64,000 nucleotides of DNA. Source: Leucobacter komagatae (GTDB lineage: Bacteria > Actinomycetota > Actinomycetes > Actinomycetales > Microbacteriaceae). The stretch is from the NCBI RefSeq assembly GCF_000834055.1, contig NZ_JXSQ01000007.1, positions 62,001 to 126,000 on the forward strand, in the 5' to 3' direction. The notes under the pieces are model-generated. The model saw nothing but the letters and a program-made list of their open reading frames with translations, had not been told where the DNA came from and did no database searches. This document shows, one piece after another, positions 34,813-44,900 of this stretch. Every line of letters begins with the position of its first letter. The first letter of the stretch is position 1. A program made the translations under genes and the position numbers.

Positions 34813-35795
34813 TCTGCTGGGTGTGCTGCGCCCAGAATGTCGATGACGAATACCATCACATCGTCTCCCGCATGCCCCATCTGGGCAAGGGCTGTCTCAC
34901 CGTAGCCATCGGCAGCCGGAACGAGAATCATCACCTGCGACCCGACGCGCTGCCCTTCGAGGCCCTTGGAGAGCCCGGGAATCATCCCAGTCGTGATGTA
35001 GTCCGTGGGATCACCCGCCCACGTCGATTCAAATTCCTCGCCGGTGCGCCAGATAGTGCCGGTCGACCGGAGGTAGACCCTGTCACCCGTGCGCACCTCT
35101 TCACCCTCGCCCGCAACGAGTGTTGCGGTCTGAACACTGTCGGGTGCCGGCGCGCCCTCCGGGATCGTCACCGTGGGCTTGCCAGATTCTGAGATATCCA
35201 CCGCGGGGAATGAGGCAGGCGGCTCAGCGCGTTCACCCTCGGCGCGTTCCAGGAGATCTTCTTTGGTGATCGTCCCTGGGATGCCAGGCACGGCCTGCTG
35301 CAGGTCAATCACGACCAGCAGTGAGCTCTCTTCCGCGAGTCCGGGGACTCCGGCGGCGAGCACCCTGCCCTCACCGTAGACATCTCCTGCTGGGAGCACC
35401 GCGGCAATCCGATCCCCAACAGTCGCGCAAGAAATGGCGCGCATGATCCACTCGCTGCTTGTGTCGCTGTGGCTCAGCCGGGCCGACTCAGCAGATATCC
35501 GCTCGCCGTCCTCTCCGTTGAACACCGACACAACCGATTGGACAGAGTCGCCAGCTTTGAGCTGCTCCCCTCCGCCCTCCACGAGCACGCTACGCTGCAT
35601 CGACTTCACCCTTTCGGGCGCATCGGAGGTCAGGGCGAGGTCCAGCGAACCGAAGGTGCCAGCAACTTCGACCGCTTTGCTCTGCTTACCTGCCGGAGCG
35701 CACTGCGGTTCAGCACCGCCCACACCTGAGCATGCAGCAAGCCCGGCAATAGTGAGGGCGAGCACGGGGATAACCGCGAGCGAACGCTGATTCAT
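34809..35795 (-). CDS. FKBP-type peptidyl-prolyl isomerase lipoprotein
   Basis: A 328-residue extracytoplasmic foldase with a lipoprotein signal (lipobox LAAC, Cys at about residue 22). Two FKBP-like domains follow: a divergent one (about 80-170, LKAGDSVQSVVSVFNGEDG) and a better conserved C-terminal one (about 235-325) with VRTGDRVYLRSTGTIWRTGE, EFESTW, PGLSKGLEGQRVGSQVMILV and GYGE. The AAGGAG ribosome site overlaps the signal-peptidase stop. The context suggests it helps fold the Pro-rich repetitive exported proteins of the same operon. Confidence 0.9.
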   Translation of the reverse strand: MNQRSLAVIPVLALTIAGLAACSGVGGAEPQCAPAGKQSKAVEVAGTFGSLDLALTSDAPERVKSMQRSVLVEGGGEQLKAGDSVQSVVSVFNGEDGERISAESARLSHSDTSSEWIMRAISCATVGDRIAAVLPAGDVYGEGRVLAAGVPGLAEESSLLVVIDLQQAVPGIPGTITKEDLLERAEGERAEPPASFPAVDISESGKPTVTIPEGAPAPDSVQTATLVAGEGEEVRTGDRVYLRSTGTIWRTGEEFESTWAGDPTDYITTGMIPGLSKGLEGQRVGSQVMILVPAADGYGETALAQMGHAGDDVMVFVIDILGAAHPAE

Positions 35796-35803
35796 GAGTC
35801 TCC

Positions 35804-36196
35804 TTAGAAGAGGGTGAAAACGTATCTGTGGACCTGGGACACCGTGTACGGGGCAGGGTCCGGGTTTGGGTTGGCGTCGCCCTGCAGCCAGAGCACTCGC
35901 TCGCCGCCAGCATCTTCCATCCGAACGATGCGATGGGTGACGGTCCTCTCACTGCCGCGACGCTGGGTGGTGACGATGTCGCCTACGACCAGGTCGTCTG
36001 CCGCTGTCGACCGGGTGAGAATGGTCTCTCCGGCCACAATCGTCGGCTCCATCGAGCCGCTGGTGATGCGATACACGCGCACTCCAAGCAGCTGCGCTGC
36101 CAGGGAGGCGACAATGAGCACGCCAACGAGGGCGGCGATCCCGATGACCGCCACCCTCGCTGCGCGCCCCGCTTTAGGGCGCGCTACACGTGTCAC
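35804..36196 (-). CDS. Signal peptidase I, SipW/ER-type
   Basis: About 130 residues, with GTG 36196 chosen as start (MTRVARPKAGRAARV). The frame is also open to 36268, but that would overlap the RCC1 gene by 95 bases. A membrane helix (about 14-38) is followed by the catalytic SGSMEPTI (Ser48), the strand motif GDIVTTQRR, and TVTHRIV with His88 where bacterial-type enzymes have Lys. His in this place defines the SipW/archaeal/ER class. C-terminal LQGDANPNPDP is box E. Such enzymes often process a few dedicated substrates encoded nearby, here most likely the products of the two upstream genes. Confidence 0.9.
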   Translation of the reverse strand: MTRVARPKAGRAARVAVIGIAALVGVLIVASLAAQLLGVRVYRITSGSMEPTIVAGETILTRSTAADDLVVGDIVTTQRRGSERTVTHRIVRMEDAGGERVLWLQGDANPNPDPAPYTVSQVHRYVFTLF

Positions 36197-38180
36197 AGTT
36201 TTCAAGCTCGTCCGGGTTCGTCGTGGTGATGTGCGACACAGCGTCTCTGTCCGAGTTGCCCGTGCCACTCACACTCATGGTCGCTTCGGCACGAAGCGTC
36301 ACGCCCGCGGGTGTGCCGCTCTTCACGGCGACCGCAAACTCGATCTTTACCTGGCTGCGTTTCGGTACGGAGCCAGACCATTGCACTTTGCCACCGTTCA
36401 GGGTTCCTCGAACCGGCTCGTCATTTCCGACGGTGACTGCGATGCTCTCGGGGTCGACGTCGACATCGCTCAAGAACGAGCTGATATCGACCGCCACCGA
36501 ATAGTTCGCCGGATCGGCGAACGTATTGCGTGCGACTGCCTGGTAGCGGATCGTCTGCCCGGCCATCACGGCGCTGCCGGTGAACGGGTTGGAGTTCAAC
36601 GAAATCGTCTGGTAGCGGCCGACGTTTTGGATCCCCTCGATCACCGCGGGTGCCCACACGTAGAGCCCGTTCGGGGTTCCGCCAGGAACGACCGACGCTA
36701 CGTTTCCGGATTTGTCGAGACACGCAGCGTAGGTGTAGCCACCACACGCAGCGCCGCCGCCGTTCTCTCCCCAGGACAGGATCGTGCCGTCATCGAGCAC
36801 CACCGAGGCAGAGTCCTTGTTCCCGCCGATCATCAGCGCCTTGCGCTTGGAGCTGTCCTGGGCTGGGTCCCACACCTTGCCGGTGAGATGGTCCGAGTTC
36901 GCCGGCGTGCGACTACCGTAGTTCAGGCTGAAGGCCCCACCCCACAGGCGGTTTCCGTACGCCCAAGCGGTTCCGTCGTCGGTGATGTACTGCGTAGACC
37001 CAAACCGGGCGGTTGCTTCCATGACGTTCGTCGCCTTCAGCGTCGGAAGCGTGCCGTTTGTCGAGGTGTCGCGGAGCCCATCGTTGCCGGAGGAGTTGTT
37101 CTCCTCGCTGCCCCAAGCGTAAAGGTTGCCCTGCTTCGTGAGCAGGTGGCCGTGCGCGTATCCCCCTCCAAGGGATTTCACGCCTTCCGCTTTGGCGAAC
37201 GCCGTAATCTCGGGGACCAGGATTGGAGTGCTGCAACGGAAGTCGCTATACACAGCGCTCACGGTGGTGCACCCCGCGGCGTTGAGGTTCGTGTTGGACG
37301 CGCCAGCACCGTTCCTAAACGACCGCCCCCAGAAATAGACATTGTCCTCGTCATCGACGGCGTAGTACCCCTCGTACCCGGAGTACACGACGACAATGTT
37401 CGGCTGCGCGCCGCCCGGCCACTTGGTGACCTGGGTAGCGACGCGCAGGGCTGCCCCGCCGTTGCCCGTAGTGCCCTGTCCGCGCTGGGAGAGCGCGTTG
37501 TCTCCGACCGTCCAGATGGTCCCGTCAGATTTCGTATACGCGGCTCCGTACTCGACGGACGCGACGCTGGTTACGTCCGTGTCCATAATCGCGTCGGACC
37601 AGTTGCTCGTCACGTTCTGCGGCGTGGTGCCTGCGGGAACGATCCGCCCGGGGTCGCCGAAGCCCTTCCCGAACATGTAGAGGCCACCGTTGTTCTGTCC
37701 CCATCCGAAGAGGTTGCCGTGCTCGTCGATCGCGTAGTTCGCGTAGGCCGAAGAGGCCATCGCCTTGATGTTCTCGAGCGCCTTGAACTGATTCGGTTTG
37801 TGCTCGTTAAAGGCGGCGCCGGTCGTGTAGTCAATGCCGTTTGTCCCGCCTCCCTGCCCCGCAGAGCTGACGCCGGGGCCAGTGTTGCCGTAGTAGCCCC
37901 AGATCCAGAGGTTGCCAGCGACATCGAGCACCTGCATGGTGTCGAGCGCAAAGGATGGAACGACGGACGCGAGGGGGCTCGTCGGGGGTACGGACACCCC
38001 GTTCGCCTGGGCGTATAGACCGTCTGAGTACCCAGCCGAGCTCTCTGAGATCAGTGGGGAAGCTGTCGCAACCAGCAGCGCCGCCCCGAGCAATCCGATC
38101 CCACCGGTGATGGCACGCTTCGCGCTACGTCGCCTCCGCTGCGAGCGCAGCGGAACGTTCTCTTCTACCGAGACGCCCAT
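36174..38180 (-). CDS. Exported RCC1-repeat beta-propeller protein
   Basis: A 668-residue secreted protein. A long N-terminal signal (Arg-rich region, helix about 25-43, then ISESSAGYSDGLYAQANGV) resembles SipW-dependent signals in having a small-residue tail beyond the helix. RCC1-type propeller blades follow at about residues 85-520, seen in repeated cores such as NLWIWGYYGNTG, NLFGWGQNNGGLYMFG, VYFWGRSFRNGAG, NLYAWGSEENNSSGNDG and ILSWGENGGG. The C-terminus (about 540-650) is a DUF11-like beta domain related to the repeats of the giant protein. ATG 38180 overlaps the preceding stop (TAATG). Likely a binding or scaffold component of the surface structure. Confidence 0.87.
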   Translation of the reverse strand: MGVSVEENVPLRSQRRRRSAKRAITGGIGLLGAALLVATASPLISESSAGYSDGLYAQANGVSVPPTSPLASVVPSFALDTMQVLDVAGNLWIWGYYGNTGPGVSSAGQGGGTNGIDYTTGAAFNEHKPNQFKALENIKAMASSAYANYAIDEHGNLFGWGQNNGGLYMFGKGFGDPGRIVPAGTTPQNVTSNWSDAIMDTDVTSVASVEYGAAYTKSDGTIWTVGDNALSQRGQGTTGNGGAALRVATQVTKWPGGAQPNIVVVYSGYEGYYAVDDEDNVYFWGRSFRNGAGASNTNLNAAGCTTVSAVYSDFRCSTPILVPEITAFAKAEGVKSLGGGYAHGHLLTKQGNLYAWGSEENNSSGNDGLRDTSTNGTLPTLKATNVMEATARFGSTQYITDDGTAWAYGNRLWGGAFSLNYGSRTPANSDHLTGKVWDPAQDSSKRKALMIGGNKDSASVVLDDGTILSWGENGGGAACGGYTYAACLDKSGNVASVVPGGTPNGLYVWAPAVIEGIQNVGRYQTISLNSNPFTGSAVMAGQTIRYQAVARNTFADPANYSVAVDISSFLSDVDVDPESIAVTVGNDEPVRGTLNGGKVQWSGSVPKRSQVKIEFAVAVKSGTPAGVTLRAEATMSVSGTGNSDRDAVSHITTTNPDELENCDTCSAP

Positions 38181-38905
38181 TAGAAGCTCTCTCCTTCAAT
38201 ACGGATGCCGAAATCGGTGTCAACACCGGAATATGCGGCAAGTTTCGTTTTCGTTGTGTCATCCGGGTCGTAGGCGAAGGTCGCCTTCACGGTGAACTCC
38301 GCCTCGTCGCCGGCCAGCAGCACACGCGATATGTCGCCGCGCACCGTGCCGTCGCCGTTCGGGTCGTTGTTTTCATCGGCGCCGAGCATCTCGTTATCAA
38401 TGACGACCGTGCCCTCGTCGTCGGTAACGGTGAAGCTGAGCTGGGTGAAGAGATCCGGGTAGATCTCGTCCTTGCCCGGCGCAATCCGATACTTCACCTT
38501 CGCGGATGAGGGATCGCAGATGACAAAGAACAGCTGTCCCGTTCCTGCGCCCTCGTTCCGGACAACGACAGTCCACTCCATGCCACCGCGGATGAGATCC
38601 TCTGCGGTGCTCGCCGATTCGAGCACGAGCGGATCGTCACGCGTCGCATCAACAAAGCCCGAGGACTCGCTTGCGACCTGAATGTCGTACTTGGTGAACT
38701 GCGAGGGGACCTGGGTCGCGGCCCCCTGGCCGAAGAGTCCTCCGGCCCAGGCGGCGAGGCCGCCGATCGCGAGGACCGCGACCGAGGCGGCAGCGCCAAT
38801 GGCGACGCGCTTTCGTTGCCCCTCCCGAGGGGGTGTCGCAGGCGCGACTCCCCCCGTGGCATCGAATGTTTCCACGTGATTCTCACTTTCGAACTGGTTA
38901 GGCAA
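38180..38905 (-). CDS. Exported or membrane-anchored beta-rich protein, possible fibre subunit
   Basis: About 241 residues. Start is TTG 38905 with AGGAG seven bases upstream, inside the last codons of the giant gene. After ~33 hydrophilic residues there is one hydrophobic segment (VAIGAAASVAVLAIGGLAAW), then GQGAATQV and a beta-rich domain with WTVVVRNEGAGTGQLFFVI, FTVTDDEGTVVIDNEMLG and an Asp/Asn-rich DENNDPNGDG loop that could bind calcium. The size, fold pattern and SipW-type peptidase two genes on suggest a TasA/CamelysinN-like subunit, but no family motif proves it. A simple membrane-anchored accessory protein is the alternative. Confidence 0.65.
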   Translation of the reverse strand: MPNQFESENHVETFDATGGVAPATPPREGQRKRVAIGAAASVAVLAIGGLAAWAGGLFGQGAATQVPSQFTKYDIQVASESSGFVDATRDDPLVLESASTAEDLIRGGMEWTVVVRNEGAGTGQLFFVICDPSSAKVKYRIAPGKDEIYPDLFTQLSFTVTDDEGTVVIDNEMLGADENNDPNGDGTVRGDISRVLLAGDEAEFTVKATFAYDPDDTTKTKLAAYSGVDTDFGIRIEGESF

Positions 38906-41900
38906 TGTCCGCTCCTTCCACGCGCGAGCGCTTGTTCCTGGCGAGCAGCAGCCCGCCGCCGAGCAGCGCAAGCAGCCCGAGGATGATGAGCGGGGCGATG
39001 TCGCCTCCGGTCATCGGGATGGTTTCTCCCGGATTCAGCGGGGTGACCGGGTTCTCCGTGACTGGCTTGTCAGGAGAGTGCGGGCTCAGAACCAGGTTCT
39101 TGAGCGTCGCAGGGGCGACCGCGGTCTCCTTGACCTGCACGGTGTAGCGGATCTCGAGGGTACTGAGGGCGGGTACAGACCCGCTCCAGGTCAGCTTCGT
39201 GCCCTTGATTTCCACCGTCGTGCCAGCTGGCGCGACCGGCTCGCCGACAAGCACCGCGTCGTCGAGCACATCAGCGAGGTCGTCCTCGAAGGAAACATCG
39301 CTGAGACCGTACGGGGTCGGGTTGCTGACCGTCACCGTGTAGTTCACTCGCTCGCCTCGGCCTACCGCTGATCCGCTCTGCGGGTCAGAGGTCTTGACGA
39401 GGTTCACCACGCCAACCGGGTTCTCCGTGACCGGTTTCTCCGGCGACTGCGGGCTTGTCACGAGGTTCCGCAACGTTGCCGGTGGCACGGCTGTCGAAGA
39501 GACAAGCACGGAGTACGTGATGGTCACGGTCTCCCCGGCGGGAACCATACCCGTCCAGCTCAGGCTCATCCCGTTGAGGTGAGCCTTCGAACCGTCCGAG
39601 ACCTTCGGCGACCCGATGAGTGATGCGTCGTCGAGGATGTCGGAGAGGTTGTCCTCAACATGCACGCCAGCAATGTCGGCATCACCCGGGTTGGTCACGG
39701 TGACCGTGTAGTCGACCGTGTCACCAGGCTTCACCGCAACGCCCGACGTCGGATTACTGCTCTTACCAAGCACGACCGTCGCAACGGGGTTCGTTGTTTC
39801 CGGGTCTACCGGGGAGTCCGGGCTCGATACGACGTTCCTGAGGACCGCCGGCGCAAACGCGTCATCGTTCACGCGCACTGAATACGTGAGAGTGACGACA
39901 TCGTTCGCAGGCACGTCTCCCGACCAAATAAGGTCAGTCCCCTCGAGCGACACCGCGCCTGAGGAGGCCACCGGGTCTCCGACCAGCGTCGCGTTGTCGA
40001 ACACGTCGCTCAGATCATCGGTCACGGTTGCGCCCTCGAGCGGAGCGGCGGCATCGTTTGCGATGAGCACGGTGTACTCGACGGTGTCGCCTGGTTTCAC
40101 TGCGACCCCGTCACCTGGCACCGAGGTCTTCGCGAGACGGAGCGTCCCGACCGGGTTCACAACCTCGGGTATTTCGGGCGAATCCGGGCTCGTAACGATG
40201 TTCCGGAGCACCTGTGGGGCGGTCGCATCCTTGTTCACGGTCACCACATAGGTGATCACGATCTCGGAGTCAGCCGGAACGGTCCCGTTCCAGCTAATGC
40301 GATCGGCGGCGACAGTCGCGGTTGAGCCGTCCGATACAGCGACGCTCTCCCGATCCAACACCGCGTTGTCGACAATGTCTGCGAGATCATCCGTCACGCT
40401 GACGTTGTGGATCGGAGCCGCGGTCGTGTTCCGCACCGTGACCGAGTAGGTGACGTCGTCACCTGGGCGCACGGCCACACCGTCGCCGGGCACCGTTGAC
40501 TTGCTCAGCGAGACCGTCCCGACGGGGTTTTCCGTGTCGGGCTCGTCGGGCGAGTTCGGGCTGGTCACGAGGTTGCGCAGCACCGCTGGGGCGAGCGCGT
40601 CCTTGTTCACGGTGACGCTGTAGGTGAGCGTCACCGAGCCGTTGGCTGGCACGTCGCCGCGCCACTGCAGTTGCTGGTTACCGTCGATCGTCACTGGCGT
40701 CCCATCTGAGGCCTCAGCCTCGCCGACGAGCGTCGCGTTGTCCAGGACGTCACGCAGGTCATCGGAGATGCTCGCACCAGCGATATCAACGTTGCTCGTG
40801 TTCTGAGCGGTAACGGTGTAGGTGACCGTCTCACCCGGCTTCACAGCTGTCCCGGACGCCGGGGTGACGTCCTTCGTTATCCGCAGCGTGCCGACCGGGT
40901 TTTCGGTTCCAGGCCCCTCCTCGTCATCGACAAAGAGTTTGTTGCTCAGCACGGCTGTTCCGTCGGACTTCGGATCGGTGAGCACGGTGTAACTGATCGT
41001 CACGGTGTGCCCGGCCGGGATCTCGTGGTCCCAACTGATGACCTGGTTCTCGAACGCGACGGCTGGCACCTCGCCACCGGCGGTCCACCGCGCCTCTGGC
41101 CCGGTCACGAGCTGAGCTGCGCTCAGCACGTCACTCAGGTCATCTCGGAGCGAGACCCGCTCGTCGCTCGTCATCCCGTTCATTGCGGTGAGCTCATAGG
41201 TGAGCTGCTGGCCCGGTGCCACGATGGTGCCGGAGCCGACCGGGTTGCCTCGCTCGTCGAGCAGTCGCTTCGCGGTCACAATGTCCCCGACAGGGTTCTC
41301 CGTTTCGGGAATGATCGGCGAATCGGGGCTCACAACGCGGTTGCGAAGGACATCACCCTGCGAAGCGCTCTCCTTCACCTTGACGGTGTAGGTGATCGCT
41401 ACGATCTGCTTCGCGGCGAGGTCGCCGCTCCACACGATCTCTTGCGTGTCAGCGTCGTAACGCACGTCACCGCTATAGCTTTCTGGACCGCCGACGAGGT
41501 CGGCCGCGCCGAGCACTCCGGCGAGCTGATCGACGACCCGAACGTCCGCAATAGCAGCGTCGACCGGGTTCTTTACGGTGACCGTGTATGTCACGGACTC
41601 ACCCGGTTTCACGGCTGTGCCGTCGCCGACGTCTGAGACCTTCTCAAGCACGACGGTGCCAACCGGGTTCTCGGTCGACGGGGTGTCATCCGAGTCGGGG
41701 CTCGTGACGAGGTTTCGCAGCACCGCCGGTGCCGTGACCTCGTCGAGCACGCGAACGAGATAGGTGATCTCGATCGAGCCGTTTGCCGGGACGGTTCCCG
41801 TCCACGAGAGCTCATTCCCTGTCACCGTGGCAGACGATCCATCGGAGACCTGCGGGGTGCCCTCAAGCACCGCGGAGCTCAGCACCTGCGACAGGTTGTC

Positions 41901-44900
41901 GACGACGCGCACACCTTCCTGCTCCGAACCCGAGGGGTTCGTCACGGTGATCGTGTATGCGACGGTGCTGCCCGGTTTGACGGTCTCACCGCTCTTGGGA
42001 ACCGAGCTCTTCGCAAGGTTCACGGTGCCGACTGGGTTCTCAATACCCGGGGTGTTCGGCGAGTCAGGACTCGTGACCGCGTTCCGGATCTTCGCGGGCG
42101 CCTCGGCGGTGTCCTTCACCGTAACCGAGTAGGTGATCGTCACGGCACCATTCGCGGGAACCGAACCGGTCCAGCGCATGGTTTCGCCGTCGAGCGATAC
42201 GTCTCCTGCCGAGGGCACAGCGTCGTCGTTCCAGCTCGCGTTTCCGAGGACGTCAGAGAGATCATCCGAAACGGTGACGTCGTCGAGCGCGGCAGCGCTC
42301 GGGTTCGTGATCGTGACGGAGTACGTGACCTTCTCTCCCGGTTTGACGACGGTGCCGTCGCCCTTGTCGTTGATCTTTGAGAGCAGCAGCGACCCAACCG
42401 GGTTCTCAGTCTCAGGCTCGTCGGTCGAGTGCGGGCTCGTCACGACGTTTCTGAGCGTCGCCGGAGCGAGCGCGTCATCGTTCACTGTCACCTTGTAGGT
42501 GATGACGATCTCACCGTGGCTCGGCACAGTACCGTTCCACGAGATCGAGCTGCCGACGAGGGCGGCCGTTGAACCGTCCGAAACCGCGATGTCACGCTCA
42601 AGGAGCGTCGCGTCGTCGAGGATGTCGGACACGTCGTCCGTGATGCTCACGAGCGTCGCGTCGGTGTCCGTCGTGTTTTTCGCGGTGATCGTGTAGAACA
42701 CCTCCTGGCCGGGGCGCACGCTCGATCCGGAAGCCGGGGAGACCGTCTTCTCTAGGCCGATCGTGGTCACCGGGTGCTTGACGCTCGGCTCATCTGGTGA
42801 GTCCGGGCTCGTGACAAGGTTGCGCAGCACGTTGCCGCTCTCCGCATCGCTGTTCACGACAACGGTGTAGGAGATCCGTGCTTCCTGACCAGCTGCGAGG
42901 TCGCCAATCCATGTGATCGTTTGCGCATCCACATCGAGCGATGCGGTGCCTCCTCCTTCGATCACCTCGGGCTCTCCCTGCATGCTGGCGTAGGGAAGCA
43001 CGCGGGCGAGGTCATCTACCGCTGTGACCCCGGTGAGATCGACGCCCGAGGTGTTGCGCACCGTCACCGTGTAGGACACGGCGTCGCCAGGCTTCACGCC
43101 AGCGCCCGCTGCCGGGTCCGACATCTTCACGAGCTCAACGGAGCCAATGGGGTTGACCGTCTCAGGTGTGACGGGCGAGTCGGGGCTCGTCACCACATTC
43201 CGGAGCTGCTGCTCCCCCTGCACATCATCATTCACCTTGACGGTGTAGCGGATCTCGACGGTGCCGCCTGACGCGACATCGCCTGTCCAGGTGAGCGTAT
43301 TCTGCTTGAGCTCAAGCGCGCCGCCACCCGAAACGATCTCCGCATTGCCCTGCAGGGTTGCGTTGTCGAGAACGTCGCTCAGGTCATCAGCCACGGAGAC
43401 ATCCTTGAGATCGGCTCCACTGTCGTTCGTGATCTTCACGGTGTAGGTGATCTCGTCTCCGATGCGGACGGTGGATCCGGCTGGCACGTCGGTCGATTTT
43501 TCAAGGCCGAGCGAGCCAATCGGGTTTTCCGTCTCCGGCTTTTCGGGCGAATCGGGGCTCCAGGCCACGTTTCGCAAGGTCACCGGCGGCGTAATGGTGT
43601 CATTCACCTTCACGACATAGGTGATCGTGACGTTCTGCCCGGCCGGGACATCTCCCTTCCAGTGGAGCTGACCTGCGTCGCGGGTAACTTCACCCGACGA
43701 AGCGCTCGGCTCGGTTGTCACGACAGCGTGCGCAAGCACATCGTTGAGATTGTCGTAGACGTCGACGCCGTTGACGTCGACCGCGCTCGGATTCTTCACC
43801 GTCACCGTGTACGTGATCTCGCTACCAGGCTTAGCCGGCCCGGCGGGCGACACTACGGACTGCTTCTCAAGACCGACGACACCAACGGGGGTCTCGGTCT
43901 CCGGTTCCTCGGGAGAAACCGGGCTTGCGACATGGTTCCGCAGCACTTCGCCGGCCGCGACGTCTTCGTTCACCACAACGGTGTACGAGATCGTAACGGT
44001 TGCGCCGTTGGCGACATCACCCGTCCAGCTCAGCGTTTCCCCGACGATTTCAGCGTTGCCGCCCCCGACCACATTCAGGGAGCCTGGTACGAGCGTCGCG
44101 TTGTCGAAGACATCGGAAAGGTTGTCCGTGAGTGATGCACCCGCAACGTCAACACCTGAGGTGTTGGTCACGGTCACCGTGTAGGTGAGCGGCTCACCGC
44201 GGTTGACCGCTGTGCCAGCGGGAACATCGGTGCTCTTCGCGAGGGTCACTGCGCCGATCGGGTGTTCCGTCTCCGGTGTGATCGGTGAATCAGGGCTGCT
44301 CACGACATTGCGTAGCGCACCCTCGAAGACTCCCTCGTTCACGCGCACCGAGTAGCTGACAAGCACTTCCTCGCGGGGTGCGAGGTCGCCCGCCCACGTG
44401 ATCGTGGTGCCATCGATCGTCGCGCCACCGTCGGGGCCTGACTCGAGGGTCGCGCTGTCGAGCACGTCTGAGAGGTCATCGGTCACAACGACACCGGTCA
44501 GCGGCGCATCCGCAGCGTTCCTGATGCTCACCTGGTAGGTGACGATGTCGCCTACCTTTACAGCGGTCCCCGCCCCTGGTGTCGATGTCTTCGCGAGCTC
44601 GATGCTTCCAACAGGGTGTTCGGTGACGGGCGGATCCTCCGGATCGTTTGTCATGTCGGTACTGGTCACAACGTTCTTCAGTACGGCAGGGGCCGTCGCG
44701 TCGTCATTCACCGTAGCGACGTAGCTCAGCTCCACCGAGCTGTTCCCTGCGACGTCGCCGACCCACACGAGCTCGTTGCCCGAGAGTGTCATCCCGGCTG
44801 GTAGCGATGCGGTGTCGATCGTCGCGTTCGCGAGCACGCTCGTCACGTCGTCAACGACCCGGACGTCCCGAATCACCCTGGGGGTGTCGTTCGTCACGGT

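Noticed and set aside
35814-38018. Long open frame antisense to the RCC1 gene (734 codons)
   Set aside because: It mirrors a strong real gene in a high-GC genome, and the translation is Arg/Val/His-rich without domains. The minus-strand RCC1 motifs are clear.
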